From Suilimivivens aceti (lineage in GTDB: Bacteria > Bacillota > Clostridia > Lachnospirales > Lachnospiraceae): 64,000 nt of DNA. Of the stretch, positions 43,809 through 53,243 are shown piece by piece. The notes under the pieces are model-generated. The model did no database searches, was not told the DNA's origin, and saw only the letters and a list, made by a program, of their open reading frames with translations. Where the stretch lies: NCBI RefSeq assembly GCF_025567405.1, contig NZ_JAOQKJ010000003.1, forward strand, positions 1 through 64,000, given 5' to 3'. The position numbers were made by a program, and so were the translations under genes. Position 1 is the stretch's first letter; each line of letters opens with the position of its first letter.

Positions 43809-44747
43809 TCAATTACTTTCTTCTGTCTGTGCTTTAATAGTATGCTGCACAGGTACCGTGTCATCTGTAATAGGCAGAAAAACAGCATCCTCCTGCAGAC
43901 GGATTTCTGAAATGATCTCCGGCAGGGCTTCCACCGTCGTATCTTTATTTGCTGCATCATGCATAAGTACCACACAGCTCTGCTGATTTCTGATGCCTGC
44001 AAGACAGTTCGCAAGAAGTGTCTCTGCCGGAAGCTCCCTGCTGACTGCATCCCCCGATGCCACATTCCAGTCAAAATAAGTGACCCCCTGATCCGTCAGC
44101 CAGTCTGCCAGCTTCTGCATATCTATATTACTCACGGTATTGGAGCTTCCTCCCGGAAAACGGTAAAATCTTGGCCATACACCGGTCAGTTCATATAGAT
44201 ATTCCTGCAGCTTTTTCATATCAGTCTGAAAATCTTCCTCAGAATCATAAATATCCGCATAAGAATGACTGTAGGAATGCATGCCAAGCGTGTGTCCCTC
44301 TTCTACGATCCTTCTGTATGCCTTTTTGGAAGCTTCATCCGTCTTCCCTACTACAAAAAAGGTTGCCTTCACATCGTAGGCCTTCAGGATATCCAGGATC
44401 TCATCCGTATTACTGCTCGGTCCGTCATCAAAGGTAAGGTAAATCTTTTTTTGACCCTCTTCTTCCTCTCCGGCTGCCGGTGTCCCTGCGTCCTGCTCTT
44501 CCTGCAAAGCTTCTCTTTCGGATTCTTCTATCGTTTCTGTCAAGAAAGCTCCTGCCAGATTTTTATTTTCATCCTCCAGCTCCTGGATAACAGCTTCCTG
44601 CTGTCTGATCCTGTCGGATAGCTGATGCGCCCGGACACTCAGTATAATACTCGCTGTCACAGGAATAAGTACAGCCATCATAACTCCGCCAAGGATCATC
44701 TTCTTCAGGCGGTTGATCCGCTTTCTGCGGGTGGCCGACTCTTCCAT
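43809..44747 (-). CDS. Membrane-anchored polysaccharide deacetylase
   Basis: 312 residues. A basic cytoplasmic start (RRKRINRLKK) and one membrane segment (about 15-33) precede a coiled coil (35-65) and a NodB domain: TFDDGPSSNTDEIL near 101 with the metal-binding Asp pair, HSYSHSYADI with two His, RFPGGSSN, and a late VLMHDA. It probably deacetylates peptidoglycan or another glycan outside the membrane. All catalytic motifs are present. Confidence 0.93.
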   Translation of the reverse strand: MEESATRRKRINRLKKMILGGVMMAVLIPVTASIILSVRAHQLSDRIRQQEAVIQELEDENKNLAGAFLTETIEESEREALQEEQDAGTPAAGEEEEGQKKIYLTFDDGPSSNTDEILDILKAYDVKATFFVVGKTDEASKKAYRRIVEEGHTLGMHSYSHSYADIYDSEEDFQTDMKKLQEYLYELTGVWPRFYRFPGGSSNTVSNIDMQKLADWLTDQGVTYFDWNVASGDAVSRELPAETLLANCLAGIRNQQSCVVLMHDAANKDTTVEALPEIISEIRLQEDAVFLPITDDTVPVQHTIKAQTEESN

Positions 44748-44790
44748 ATGCCATCTGCTCCTTTAACACGATTTGCTTATAGTTTAACAC

Positions 44791-44831
44791 AAAAAGAGAG
44801 CAGACTCAAGTAACCATTTGAGTCTGCCCTC
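44791..44831 (-). terminator. Terminator of the opp operon
   Basis: On the minus strand a perfect 10-bp stem, GCAGACTCAA with TTGAGTCTGC, loop of 8, then CTCTTTTTG. It lies 40 bases after the oppA stop. Confidence 0.88.
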
Positions 44832-44870
44832 AGAATTATCTTACCTTATCTGTAAGCCTGTAAGTCTGCC

Positions 44871-46559
44871 TTATTCTGTGATATCTGCGTACATGAAGTA
44901 CCAGTATCCGTAAGGTGAATGCCAGGATCCTGTGATCTTGTCACTCTGTAACCAGAAATCGTTGTAATATGCAACAGGGATACATCCAGCTTCCTCCATC
45001 AGAATGTCTTCTGCTGTATGGAGAGCCTGTGAACGCTCGTCAGCATCCAGTGTTGTTCTGGAAAGATCGATAGCTGCATCGTAGTCTGCATTGGTGAACT
45101 TACCATCATTGTTACCATTGGTTGAGTAGAACAGATCCAGCATATTGGAAGGATCACTGTAGTCTCCTACCCAGCCGTTACGTGCAACATCAAAATCACC
45201 GTTACGACGCATAGGTGTGAAGGAAGCCCACTCAACGATATCTACCTGAAGGTCGATACCAATCTCTGCCCACGCCTGCTGTAAATATTCAGCAACTACC
45301 TTGTGGTAACCGGCATCGTTGGTTGTATATGTGATGGTCGGGAAGCCTTCCCCATTCGGATAACCGGCATCAGCCAGAAGCTGCTTGGCTTCTTCCAGAT
45401 TTGCTTCATAGTTGGTAACATCGATATAAGACTTACCACCGTTTGCATTATCCTTGAACTGCTTTCCGTCCATATCGATCCAGCCGGTTCCTAGAAGATT
45501 GTCTGCAGGTGAATAGGTTCCCTGCATCAGGGTATTTGCAACATAATCACGGTCAATAGCAAGGCTTAATGCCTTACGTACCTTTGCATCCTTGAATGCA
45601 TCTCTTTCAAGGTTCATGCTGAGGTAATAGGTACCAATGATAGGATCTACATAGAAATCAGCACTGTCCTTTAAGGTAGGGATCTCTTCTGTAGGAACAT
45701 CCTTGATCATCTGGACTTCACCTGTCTGGTATGCACTGTATGCAGCGTTGGAATCCTCGATCAGGTTCCACTTGATACCATCAAGCTTGATTGCATCAGC
45801 ATTCCAGTAGTAAGGGTTCTTAGTCATCATGATATAAGATCCGGGAACCCACTCAGATACATAGAAAGGTCCATTGCTGATGTATGTCTCAGCACTTGTT
45901 GCCCATGCATCACCATTTGCTTCTACAGTTGCCTGCTGAACAGGGCTTAAGGTAGCAAATGCTGCAAGGCTTCCGAAGTAGGAGCAGGGAGTGTTCAGAG
46001 TAACAACCAGAGTGTTGTCATCAGAAGCAACTACCTGAAGGGCGTCAAGATCACCCTCAATTGCCTTGTCATAGCCTTCTACCATGGAAAGTACAGTTTC
46101 AGCATAGGGAGCAGCTACCATAGGATCGCATACTCTCTTCCAGCTGTAAACAAAATCATTTGCATTTAAATCAGAACCATCTGACCATTTAAGACCCTCT
46201 CTTAAATGGAATGTCCAGGTAAGTCCGTCTTCGGATACTTCATAGGACTCTGCCTGTCCGGGTATCAGCTGACCATCTTCATCAACTGCCAGAAGGCATT
46301 CAAAAGAATGTAATAACATGTTACCACCATCAACAGCGCTGTTTAAAGCAGGATCAATGGTTTCAGGATTAGGTCCTACCTGTACGGATAAGATCTTCTC
46401 ACCTGTTGCAGAAGCAGGGGCTTCTGCCTCTGTCTCTGTTCCAGCTGTCTGTCCGTCTGCTGCAGAATCAGTTGCTGCTCCATTGGAGCTTCCGCCGCAG
46501 GCTGTTAAGCCAAGAACCATGGCAGCTGTGAGAACGAGTGCAAGTGCTCTCTTTTTCAT
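44871..46559 (-). CDS. oppA: Oligopeptide-binding lipoprotein
   Basis: 562 residues. Signal peptide with lipobox LTAC (Cys about 21), a Ser/Thr/Ala-rich tether (about 22-55), then an SBP_bac_5 domain: AESYEVSEDGLTWTFHLREG, VRKALSLAIDRDYVA and a late DYSDPSNMLDLF. It captures peptides outside the membrane and hands them to OppBC. It is the last gene of the operon, 47 bases after oppF. Placing the binding protein last is less common than first, and it may have an internal promoter. Confidence 0.94.
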   Translation of the reverse strand: MKKRALALVLTAAMVLGLTACGGSSNGAATDSAADGQTAGTETEAEAPASATGEKILSVQVGPNPETIDPALNSAVDGGNMLLHSFECLLAVDEDGQLIPGQAESYEVSEDGLTWTFHLREGLKWSDGSDLNANDFVYSWKRVCDPMVAAPYAETVLSMVEGYDKAIEGDLDALQVVASDDNTLVVTLNTPCSYFGSLAAFATLSPVQQATVEANGDAWATSAETYISNGPFYVSEWVPGSYIMMTKNPYYWNADAIKLDGIKWNLIEDSNAAYSAYQTGEVQMIKDVPTEEIPTLKDSADFYVDPIIGTYYLSMNLERDAFKDAKVRKALSLAIDRDYVANTLMQGTYSPADNLLGTGWIDMDGKQFKDNANGGKSYIDVTNYEANLEEAKQLLADAGYPNGEGFPTITYTTNDAGYHKVVAEYLQQAWAEIGIDLQVDIVEWASFTPMRRNGDFDVARNGWVGDYSDPSNMLDLFYSTNGNNDGKFTNADYDAAIDLSRTTLDADERSQALHTAEDILMEEAGCIPVAYYNDFWLQSDKITGSWHSPYGYWYFMYADITE

Positions 46560-46606
46560 AATACTTCCTCCTATAATAAATAATAACTCTTATATTGTTA
46601 CCATAT

Positions 46607-47596
46607 TTAGTTACACTTGTCAATATGATGGCAGGCGGCAAAATGTCCTTTTTCAATTTCTTTCCACTCGGGAGCAGCCGCAGCACAGGTTTCATCCGCA
46701 TAGGGACATCTGGTACGGAACCGGCATCCTGAAGGGGGATTTAAAGGACTTGGAACATCTCCTTCAAGCACGATACGTCTATTTTCCCTGGCCTTTCTCG
46801 GGTCGGCAATAGGGATTGCGGAGATCAGGCTCTTCGTATAGGGATGAAGAGGTCTTGTGATCAGCTCATAGCTGTCAGCCAGCTCCACCATTCTTCCCAG
46901 ATACATAACGCCGATCCGGTTGGAGATATGCTTTACTGCAGAAAGATCATGGGCAATAAACAGGTAAGTCAGCCCCATCTGCTCCTGCAGATCCTCAAAC
47001 ATATTGATGACCTGTGCCTGAATGGAAACATCCAGTGCAGAGATCGGTTCATCACAGACAATGAATTCCGGATTCACTGCCAGTGCCCTCGCAATACCGA
47101 CTCTCTGGCGCTGACCACCAGAAAACTCGTGCGGATAACGGTTTGCATGCTCAGAATTCAATCCGACCCTGCGAAGCATTTCTATAATAATGTCATATCT
47201 CTCTTTTTTGTTTGCCGCCATCTTGTGTACGTCAATGGCTTCCCCGATGATATCACCGACTGTCATTCTGGGATCCAGACTGGCATAAGGATCCTGGAAA
47301 ACGATCTGCATTCTCTTACGGTAAGGCAGCATATCCACCTTGATCTTCTTTTCTACATCAAAGATCACATCACCGTCATAAATAAACCGTCCGCCGGTAG
47401 GCTCATAAAGCCTAAGGAGGGTACGTCCTGTAGTGGTCTTGCCACAGCCTGACTCACCAACAAGTCCCAGCGTTTCTCCCCTCTCAATGGTGAAGGAAAC
47501 ATCATCTACCGCCTGGATATATTTTTTATTTTTGCCGTATCCCCCTGCCGGAAAATACTGCTGTAAATGTTCTACCTGAACTAATGTATCACTCAT
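46607..47596 (-). CDS. oppF: Oligopeptide transporter ATPase OppF
   Basis: 329 residues. Walker A GESGCGKTT near 46-54, signature FSGGQRQRVG, Walker B IVCDEPISALD and a C-terminal OppD/F extension with the Cys-rich FRTRCPYADETC, which binds a cluster or metal in some relatives. It powers peptide import with OppD. The gene overlaps the end of oppD by 8 bases. Confidence 0.95.
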   Translation of the reverse strand: MSDTLVQVEHLQQYFPAGGYGKNKKYIQAVDDVSFTIERGETLGLVGESGCGKTTTGRTLLRLYEPTGGRFIYDGDVIFDVEKKIKVDMLPYRKRMQIVFQDPYASLDPRMTVGDIIGEAIDVHKMAANKKERYDIIIEMLRRVGLNSEHANRYPHEFSGGQRQRVGIARALAVNPEFIVCDEPISALDVSIQAQVINMFEDLQEQMGLTYLFIAHDLSAVKHISNRIGVMYLGRMVELADSYELITRPLHPYTKSLISAIPIADPRKARENRRIVLEGDVPSPLNPPSGCRFRTRCPYADETCAAAAPEWKEIEKGHFAACHHIDKCN

Positions 47597-48590
47597 TGGC
47601 TGCTCCCTTCTCCATCTCTTCCTTCTGATTCAGCCAGCACTGGGTATAATGCACCTCATCAAAGTTTGTTACCGGAGGCATTTCACGAAGACAGATCTTC
47701 ATACATGCTTCGCATCTCGGTGCAAACGGGCATCCTGCAGGCGGGTTCAGAAGGTCAACGGGTGTTCCTTCAATGGGAACCAGTCTTTCATGTTCCTTTG
47801 TGTCAATTCTCGGAATGGAACGGATCAGTCCCCTGGTATACTGATGCTTCGGATCGTAGAAGATATCCTCTGTAGTACCGTATTCCACGATCCTGCCGGC
47901 ATACATAACTGCGATCCTCTCGCACATGCTGGCAACCACGCCAAGGTCATGGGTGATCATGATGATCGCCATGCCAAGCTTGTCCTTCAGTTCCATCATC
48001 AGCTCCAGGATCTGTGCCTGTATGGTCACATCAAGTGCTGTTGTCGGCTCATCTGCGATCAGGAGCTTTGGTTTGCAGGCAAGTGCCATAGCGATCATGA
48101 CTCTCTGTCTCATACCACCGGACAGCTCATGAGGATACTGCTTTAATCTCTTATCAGGCTCATTGATACCAACAAGGGTAAGCAGCTCTTTGGCTCTTTC
48201 CCTGGCCTGCTTTCTGTTCTTATCTGTATGGAGAAGAATCACTTCCATGATCTGATTGCCTACGGTATATACCGGATTCAGACTGGTCATGGGATCCTGG
48301 AAAATAATGGATACTTCATTTCCACGGATCCTTCTCATTTCCTTCTCACTCATTTTCTCGATCTCATGTCCATTAAACTGCAGACTACCGCCGATCAGCT
48401 TACCGGGATATGCCGTCAGCCCCATCAGACTGTAGGCTGTTACAGACTTACCGGAACCACTTTCTCCTACAATGCCAAGCACCTCGCCTTCCTTCAGATG
48501 AATGGACACATCATTTAATGCCTTTACTTCACCAGCAGGTGTGAAAAAGGAAAGTCTTTCATTTTTAATATCTACCAGATATTCTGCCAT
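47589..48590 (-). CDS. oppD: Oligopeptide transporter ATPase OppD
   Basis: 333 residues from ATG 48590 (GGAGGGAG before it); an ATG at 48608 overlaps the oppC stop. Walker A GESGSGKSV, LSGGMRQRVM, Walker B LLIADEPTTALD and the C-terminal CPFAPRCEACMKIC cluster-like motif. All ATPase motifs are intact. It pairs with OppF on the cytoplasmic side. Confidence 0.95.
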   Translation of the reverse strand: MAEYLVDIKNERLSFFTPAGEVKALNDVSIHLKEGEVLGIVGESGSGKSVTAYSLMGLTAYPGKLIGGSLQFNGHEIEKMSEKEMRRIRGNEVSIIFQDPMTSLNPVYTVGNQIMEVILLHTDKNRKQARERAKELLTLVGINEPDKRLKQYPHELSGGMRQRVMIAMALACKPKLLIADEPTTALDVTIQAQILELMMELKDKLGMAIIMITHDLGVVASMCERIAVMYAGRIVEYGTTEDIFYDPKHQYTRGLIRSIPRIDTKEHERLVPIEGTPVDLLNPPAGCPFAPRCEACMKICLREMPPVTNFDEVHYTQCWLNQKEEMEKGAANE

Positions 48591-48607
48591 TTTCTCTCCC
48601 TCCTGCA

Positions 48608-49654
48608 TTAATTTTTCAGCTTGGGATCAAATGCATCCCGAAGACCATCACCGAAAAGGTTAAAGCTCAGAATGATCAAGCTGATCAAAAGAGCCGGAAT
48701 AAACAAAAGATACGGATACGTATTCATACCGTTGATTGCGTCACTGGCAAGGGAGCCAAGGGACGGAAGCGGTACGGCAACACCCATACCAAGGAAGCTT
48801 AAGAAGCTTTCTGTAAAAATGGATGAGGGGATCTGCAGTGTAGTGGTAACGATCAGAGTACCGATACAGTTGGTCAGCAGATGCTTTCTGATGATCTTTC
48901 CATTGCTTACGCCGAGTGCCCTTGCTGCTGTTACATATTCACTTTCCTTCAGCATCAGGACCTGGCTTCTGACCATTCTCGCCATACCTACCCAGTATAA
49001 AAGGGCAAATACAACAAAAATACTGATCAGGTTTTCACCTACTATGCCTACCCAGGCAAAGCCTGCTACATTCTTCAGCCGGGACAGGGGATCCTTTAGT
49101 GCAAAGGATAACAGTACGATCAGCAGGATATCCGGAATCGTGTATATAATATCAACAATACGCATCATGACCAGATCCACCCAGCCTCCAAAGAAGGCTG
49201 CCACAGATCCGTAAATGGATCCGATGATCAGGATGATCCCTGTTGCGATCAGACCAACTAACAGAGAAATACGGCTTCCCATCATGACACGGATGGCGTA
49301 ATCACGTCCCATCTTGTCTGTGCCAAAGACATGAGGGAATACCTTTTCACCGGCATCGATCCTTGCCTGCTCCTCTGCAGAATACTGCATGGGGCGCAGG
49401 TTGTTTGCTCCCTTGATCTGCTCCTTATAGGAATAAGGATAAAAGGAAGGAACCACAAAGGAAAAGATCATGATGATAATGATCACTACAAGGCTTACCA
49501 TAGCCACCTTATTTTTGCGGAGACGACGTCCGCCATCCTTCCAGAAGCTGACACTCTCACGCATGATCACCTGACTCTGCTTTTCTTCCTCTGTTGCCGG
49601 GAGAAAATCTTCAGGCTTTAATTTTAATTGAAAACTGATTGGATTTTCTTTCAT
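48608..49654 (-). CDS. oppC: Oligopeptide transporter permease OppC
   Basis: 348 residues. An N-terminal extension (about 45 residues) precedes a first membrane segment, then five more after an extracellular loop. The EAA loop that docks to the ATPases reads AARALGVSNGKIIRKHLL near 240-257. Ends 18 bases before oppD. Family and order make this OppC rather than DppC, though the two cannot be told apart firmly. Confidence 0.92.
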   Translation of the reverse strand: MKENPISFQLKLKPEDFLPATEEEKQSQVIMRESVSFWKDGGRRLRKNKVAMVSLVVIIIIMIFSFVVPSFYPYSYKEQIKGANNLRPMQYSAEEQARIDAGEKVFPHVFGTDKMGRDYAIRVMMGSRISLLVGLIATGIILIIGSIYGSVAAFFGGWVDLVMMRIVDIIYTIPDILLIVLLSFALKDPLSRLKNVAGFAWVGIVGENLISIFVVFALLYWVGMARMVRSQVLMLKESEYVTAARALGVSNGKIIRKHLLTNCIGTLIVTTTLQIPSSIFTESFLSFLGMGVAVPLPSLGSLASDAINGMNTYPYLLFIPALLISLIILSFNLFGDGLRDAFDPKLKN

Positions 49655-49666
49655 GGGGTCTGCTCC

Positions 49667-50584
49667 TTACTTTAATTTAATTCTGGGATCTACGAGCTTG
49701 TAAACAATATCTACCACAACATTCATAATAATAATGAGTGTGGCAAGAAAGATCGTTGTCCCCATGATCAGTGTATAATCTCGTCCGTTAATGGCTGCGA
49801 TAAACTCACCGCCAAGTCCCGGGATCGTAAAAATCTTCTCTACTACAAAGCTTCCTGTTACCGTATAAGCCAGAAGAGGACCCACATAGGTAATAACCGG
49901 AAGGATCGCATTACGGAGTGCGTGCTTGAAAAGGATCTTGCCTCCCGCAAGTCCCTTGGCCTTTGCAGTCCGCATATAGTCCTGCCCCAGTACGTCCAGC
50001 ATGGAAGAACGCATCAGACGCATAATATAGGCTGTTGGATAAAAAGCCAGTGCCATGACCGGCATCACATAATGCTTTGCTGTTGTCAATCCCATGGTTG
50101 GAAGGATCTGCAGCTTAACTCCGAAGAAATACAGCAGAAGTGTACAGATAACAAAGCTGGGAACCGCAATACCACAGGTTGCCACCACACTGATCAGACT
50201 GTCTGCAAACTTCCCTCTCTTCAGGGCAGCAATACAGCCAAGCGGCACTCCAAGGATCAGGGATACCAGTACAGATACACCGCCGACTCTTGCAGACACT
50301 GGGAACTTCATCTTAATGATATCCATAACAGTACGGCCTCTCTGCTTTAAGCTGTCACCAAAATCTCCATGCAGTGCATCTGTGATATATGTCAGATACT
50401 GCTGGAAGAGCGGCTTATCCAGTCCATACTTTGCTTCCAACGCTGCTGTTGCCTGGGGACTGATTGCCTTTTCAGAAAGGAACGGACCACCGGGAACCAG
50501 ATTCATCAGAAAGAAGGTGATGGTTGCCACCGCCCAGATTGTCACGATTGCAAGACCAATTCGTTTTGCAATATATTTTACCAT
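49667..50584 (-). CDS. oppB: Oligopeptide transporter permease OppB
   Basis: 305 residues from ATG 50584, which AAGGAG precedes; a TTG two codons earlier is less likely. Six membrane segments with the typical start MVKYIAKRIGLAI, NLVPGGPF, and the EAA loop RTAKAKGLAGGKILFKHAL. First gene of the opp operon, so it carries the operon promoter upstream, which I could not define well. Confidence 0.93.
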   Translation of the reverse strand: MVKYIAKRIGLAIVTIWAVATITFFLMNLVPGGPFLSEKAISPQATAALEAKYGLDKPLFQQYLTYITDALHGDFGDSLKQRGRTVMDIIKMKFPVSARVGGVSVLVSLILGVPLGCIAALKRGKFADSLISVVATCGIAVPSFVICTLLLYFFGVKLQILPTMGLTTAKHYVMPVMALAFYPTAYIMRLMRSSMLDVLGQDYMRTAKAKGLAGGKILFKHALRNAILPVITYVGPLLAYTVTGSFVVEKIFTIPGLGGEFIAAINGRDYTLIMGTTIFLATLIIIMNVVVDIVYKLVDPRIKLK

Positions 50585-50616
50585 AATCAAAAACTCCTTA
50601 CCTTGACTAAAAAGAA

Positions 50617-50672
50617 AGAAGCCCGGTTATTCCACAGACAGGGGAAAACACTATCTATGAAACTCCCGGGCC
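50617..50672 (-). terminator. Probable terminator after tsf
   Basis: On the minus strand GCCCGG pairs with CCGGGC, then TTCTTTCTTTTT. The loop is long (39 bases), so the structure may have inner stems. It falls between tsf and oppB. Confidence 0.5.
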
Positions 50673-50703
50673 TCATCACTGTTCTTCTTTTATTCAGAAC
50701 GGA

Positions 50704-51642
50704 TTACATACCTGCCTGTGCAGCAACCTCTGCTGCGAAATCGTCAACTTTCTTTTCAAGACCTTCACCTGTTTCGAAACGAACAAATTTCTTAACAGAA
50801 AGATTAGCGCCTGTTTCCTTGGAAACCTGTGCAAGGTACTGTGCTACAGTCTGCTTGCCATCTTCAGCTTTAACGTAAGGCTGCTCGAGGAGACAAACCT
50901 CCTTCAGTTCCTTGTTAAGACGTCCGACAACAGCACCCTCGATAACCTTCTCAGGCTTTCCAGCCATCTTGGGATCGTTAGCGATCTGTGCCATCAGGAT
51001 CTCTTTCTCATGAGCCTTGTATTCTTCAGATACATCTGCTGTAGATACATACTTGGGAGAAAGTGCTGCGATCTGCATAGCTACGTTGGTAAGTGCTTCC
51101 TTAACAGCATCATTTACAACGTCTGTCTGTGCTTCTACAACAACACCGATTCTTCCGCCACCGTGTACATAAGATACGACACAGCCGTTATCAGCAACGA
51201 TCTTCTCAAATCTTCTGATATTTAAGTTCTCACCGATCTTGGCAACCTTGGCAACCAGAGCTTCCTTAACAGTGATAGAAGGATCTGCATTCCACTTTTC
51301 TGCCATAAATGCTTCCATGTCATCTGCGTCAGAGTTTACTGCCTGCTCTGCAACTGCCTTTACAAATGTCTGGAACTCTTCATTCTTTGCAACGAAATCT
51401 GTCTCAGAGTTAACTTCAACAACTGCTGCTGTCTTGTCATCCTTTAAGGTTACACAGCAAAGACCTTCTGCTGCGATTCTTCCTGCCTTCTTCTCTGCCT
51501 TAGCCTGTCCGTTCTTTCTTAAGAACTCAACGGCTGCGTCCATATCTCCATCGGTTTCATTAAGAGCCTTCTTGCAGTCCATCATACCTGCTCCGGTAGC
51601 TTCTCTTAACTCTTTTACCATAGCTGCTGTAATGTTAGCCAT
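50704..51642 (-). CDS. tsf: Elongation factor Ts
   Basis: 312 residues, full length. It recycles EF-Tu by releasing GDP. N-terminal UBA-like part VKELREATGAGMMDCKKAL, then the core with SETDFVAKNEEF near 79-90. Follows rpsB by 31 bases, the standard bacterial pair. Confidence 0.98.
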   Translation of the reverse strand: MANITAAMVKELREATGAGMMDCKKALNETDGDMDAAVEFLRKNGQAKAEKKAGRIAAEGLCCVTLKDDKTAAVVEVNSETDFVAKNEEFQTFVKAVAEQAVNSDADDMEAFMAEKWNADPSITVKEALVAKVAKIGENLNIRRFEKIVADNGCVVSYVHGGGRIGVVVEAQTDVVNDAVKEALTNVAMQIAALSPKYVSTADVSEEYKAHEKEILMAQIANDPKMAGKPEKVIEGAVVGRLNKELKEVCLLEQPYVKAEDGKQTVAQYLAQVSKETGANLSVKKFVRFETGEGLEKKVDDFAAEVAAQAGM

Positions 51643-51673
51643 CGTTATTTCCTCCTGAATCTGTTTGCTTTAA

Positions 51674-52438
51674 TTATTCTGCATCTGCCACTTCTTCGAT
51701 ATCAGTAGCTTCTGTTCCCTCTGCTGCCTGAGCAAGCTCCTCTGTAACAGCTTCCTCACCCTGATTTGCCTCGATAACAGCATCAGCCATCTTGGAAACG
51801 ATCAGCTTAACAGCTCTGATAGCATCATCATTACCAGGAATAATGTAATCCAGCTCTTCAGGATCACAGTTGGTATCACCAATACCGATCAGTGTAATTC
51901 CCAGTGTATGAGCTTCCTGTACGCAGATTCTTTCCTTCTTGGGATCTACTACGAAAATAGCATCGGGAATTCTTGTCATGGTCTTGATACCGCCAAGGTT
52001 CTTCTCCAGCTTCTCCCACTCTTTCTTAAGAGCGATAACTTCCTTCTTGGGAAGAACATCAAAAGTACCGTCCTCAGACATGGTCTCGATTGCCTTTAAT
52101 CTGTCAATTCTGCTCTGGATAGTCTTGAAGTTGGTAAGCATACCGCCAAGCCATCTCTCGTTTACATAGTACATACCACAACGCTCAGCTTCTGTCTTAA
52201 CAGCGTCCTGAGCCTGCTTCTTGGTACCTACGAAAAGAATGGTTCCGCCCTGTGCAGCGATCTCAAATACTGCTCTGTAAGCCTCATCAACCTTTCCTAC
52301 AGACTTCTGCAGGTCGATAATGTGGATACCATTTCTCTCTGTGAAGATATAAGGAGCCATCTTGGGGTTCCATCTTCTTGTCTGATGTCCGAAATGAACA
52401 CCTGCCTCTAATAACTGCTTCATTGAAATAACGCTCAT
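51674..52438 (-). CDS. rpsB: 30S ribosomal protein S2
   Basis: 254 residues from ATG 52438, where GGAGG and the usual N-terminus MSVISMKQLLEAGVHFGHQT begin; an in-frame ATG at 52528 is upstream of the real start. RRWNPKMAPYIF, GTKKQAQD and the C-terminal acidic tail are typical. The 5' untranslated stretch is about 105 bases from the promoter, long enough to hold the S2 autoregulatory structure known in some bacteria. I did not identify its motif. Confidence 0.97.
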   Translation of the reverse strand: MSVISMKQLLEAGVHFGHQTRRWNPKMAPYIFTERNGIHIIDLQKSVGKVDEAYRAVFEIAAQGGTILFVGTKKQAQDAVKTEAERCGMYYVNERWLGGMLTNFKTIQSRIDRLKAIETMSEDGTFDVLPKKEVIALKKEWEKLEKNLGGIKTMTRIPDAIFVVDPKKERICVQEAHTLGITLIGIGDTNCDPEELDYIIPGNDDAIRAVKLIVSKMADAVIEANQGEEAVTEELAQAAEGTEATDIEEVADAE

Positions 52439-52549
52439 GTCTTTACCTCCATTTGGTTGCGCTTCTGCGTATCTTCCGCTCAGCTGCCTACCCTGCGTCA
52501 AGGGCACCGGCAGGAAATTGATACACATGCTTTATAGTCATACTGGCAC

Positions 52550-52578
52550 AGTATAGCACTAAAACCCTCTTTTTTCAA
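52550..52578 (-). promoter_or_regulatory. rpsB promoter, -35 box inside a terminator
   Basis: -35 TTGAAA (minus strand, 52573-52578) and -10 TATACT (52550-52555) with a 17-base spacer. The -35 box is part of the loop of the flagellar operon terminator. Confidence 0.78.
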
Positions 52579-52587
52579 GAGGGTTTT
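52561..52587 (-). terminator. Terminator of the flagellar/chemotaxis operon
   Basis: A perfect 11-bp stem, AAAACCCTCTT with AAGAGGGTTTT, loop of 5, following the last gene (stop 52637). The terminal T run is short (TTTT within the stem). It overlaps the rpsB promoter. Confidence 0.75.
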
Positions 52588-52636
52588 CGCAAATTCAGCC
52601 AGATTTTCCGCATTTTTATTTTCCTTTATCTTCCAG

Positions 52637-53221
52637 TTATCTGCCACACAGGATCTCACTGATCTCCTCTTCCGTTGCCGTTTCCGGAATTTCATATGAT
52701 CCTGTTTTGAGTTTTCTGTCATATCCTTTGGAGCACAGATAATTATCAAAGTCCCTGGCATCTGCCACAAGTCCTGCCTGCTGCAGTCTGTAAGCCACCT
52801 GATAGGAGCTGTCCCCCGCCTGGATTTCAAATGTATAAGAGCTTCCTTCCTCTTCCTCTGCAGGCTTCTGTGTCGGTCTGGCCGTCACCTCCGGTGTCTC
52901 TGTCGCTGCCGGTGCTTCCGTTGCTGCCGGTGTTTCTGCTGCCTCCGGTGTCTCTGTTGCTGCCGGTGTTTCTGCCGCTTCCGGTGTCTCTGTTGCTGCT
53001 GGTGTTTCTGCCGCTTCCGGTATCTCTGTTGCTGCTGGTGTTTCTGCCGCTTCCAGATCAGCCAGGGAATTTCCAGGCTCTACCATACCAAGGGCGGCTG
53101 CCCTTTCCCTGATCTCCCGGTCTGACAGTGTTTCCTTTCTGCTTCCCTGCGTAACACCCATGATAACAGCAGTTACCAGAATACCAATGCCAAGTCCTCT
53201 CAGATAGTATTTTAATTTCAT
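52637..53221 (-). CDS. MltG-like anchored protein with tandem repeats
   Basis: 194 residues: an N-terminal membrane anchor (about 5-23), a Pro/Ala/Thr/Glu-rich stretch with four 12-residue repeats (58-105), and a C-terminal domain of about 65 residues (FEIQAGDSSYQVAYRLQQAG, YDRKLKTGSYEIPE) like the LysM-like part of MltG/YceG transglycosylases. The catalytic part of MltG is missing, so it is not an MltG enzyme. It may bind glycan strands near the flagellum. Last gene of the operon, 23 bases after the next upstream gene. Confidence 0.75.
   Translation of the reverse strand: MKLKYYLRGLGIGILVTAVIMGVTQGSRKETLSDREIRERAAALGMVEPGNSLADLEAAETPAATEIPEAAETPAATETPEAAETPAATETPEAAETPAATEAPAATETPEVTARPTQKPAEEEEGSSYTFEIQAGDSSYQVAYRLQQAGLVADARDFDNYLCSKGYDRKLKTGSYEIPETATEEEISEILCGR
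52889..53050 (-). repeat. 36-bp tandem coding repeats
   Basis: Four full copies of a 36-bp unit encoding AAETPAATETPE-like text plus a partial fifth, with slight variation (one Ile for Thr, one Ala for Thr). Copy number is likely to vary between strains. Confidence 0.9.
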
Positions 53222-53243
53222 GTAAAACTTCTCCTTTGTGCCT

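Noticed and set aside
52579..52700. S2 leader or other riboswitch upstream of rpsB
   Set aside because: The stretch is the end of the flagellar operon and its terminator. No conserved leader motif could be seen by eye.
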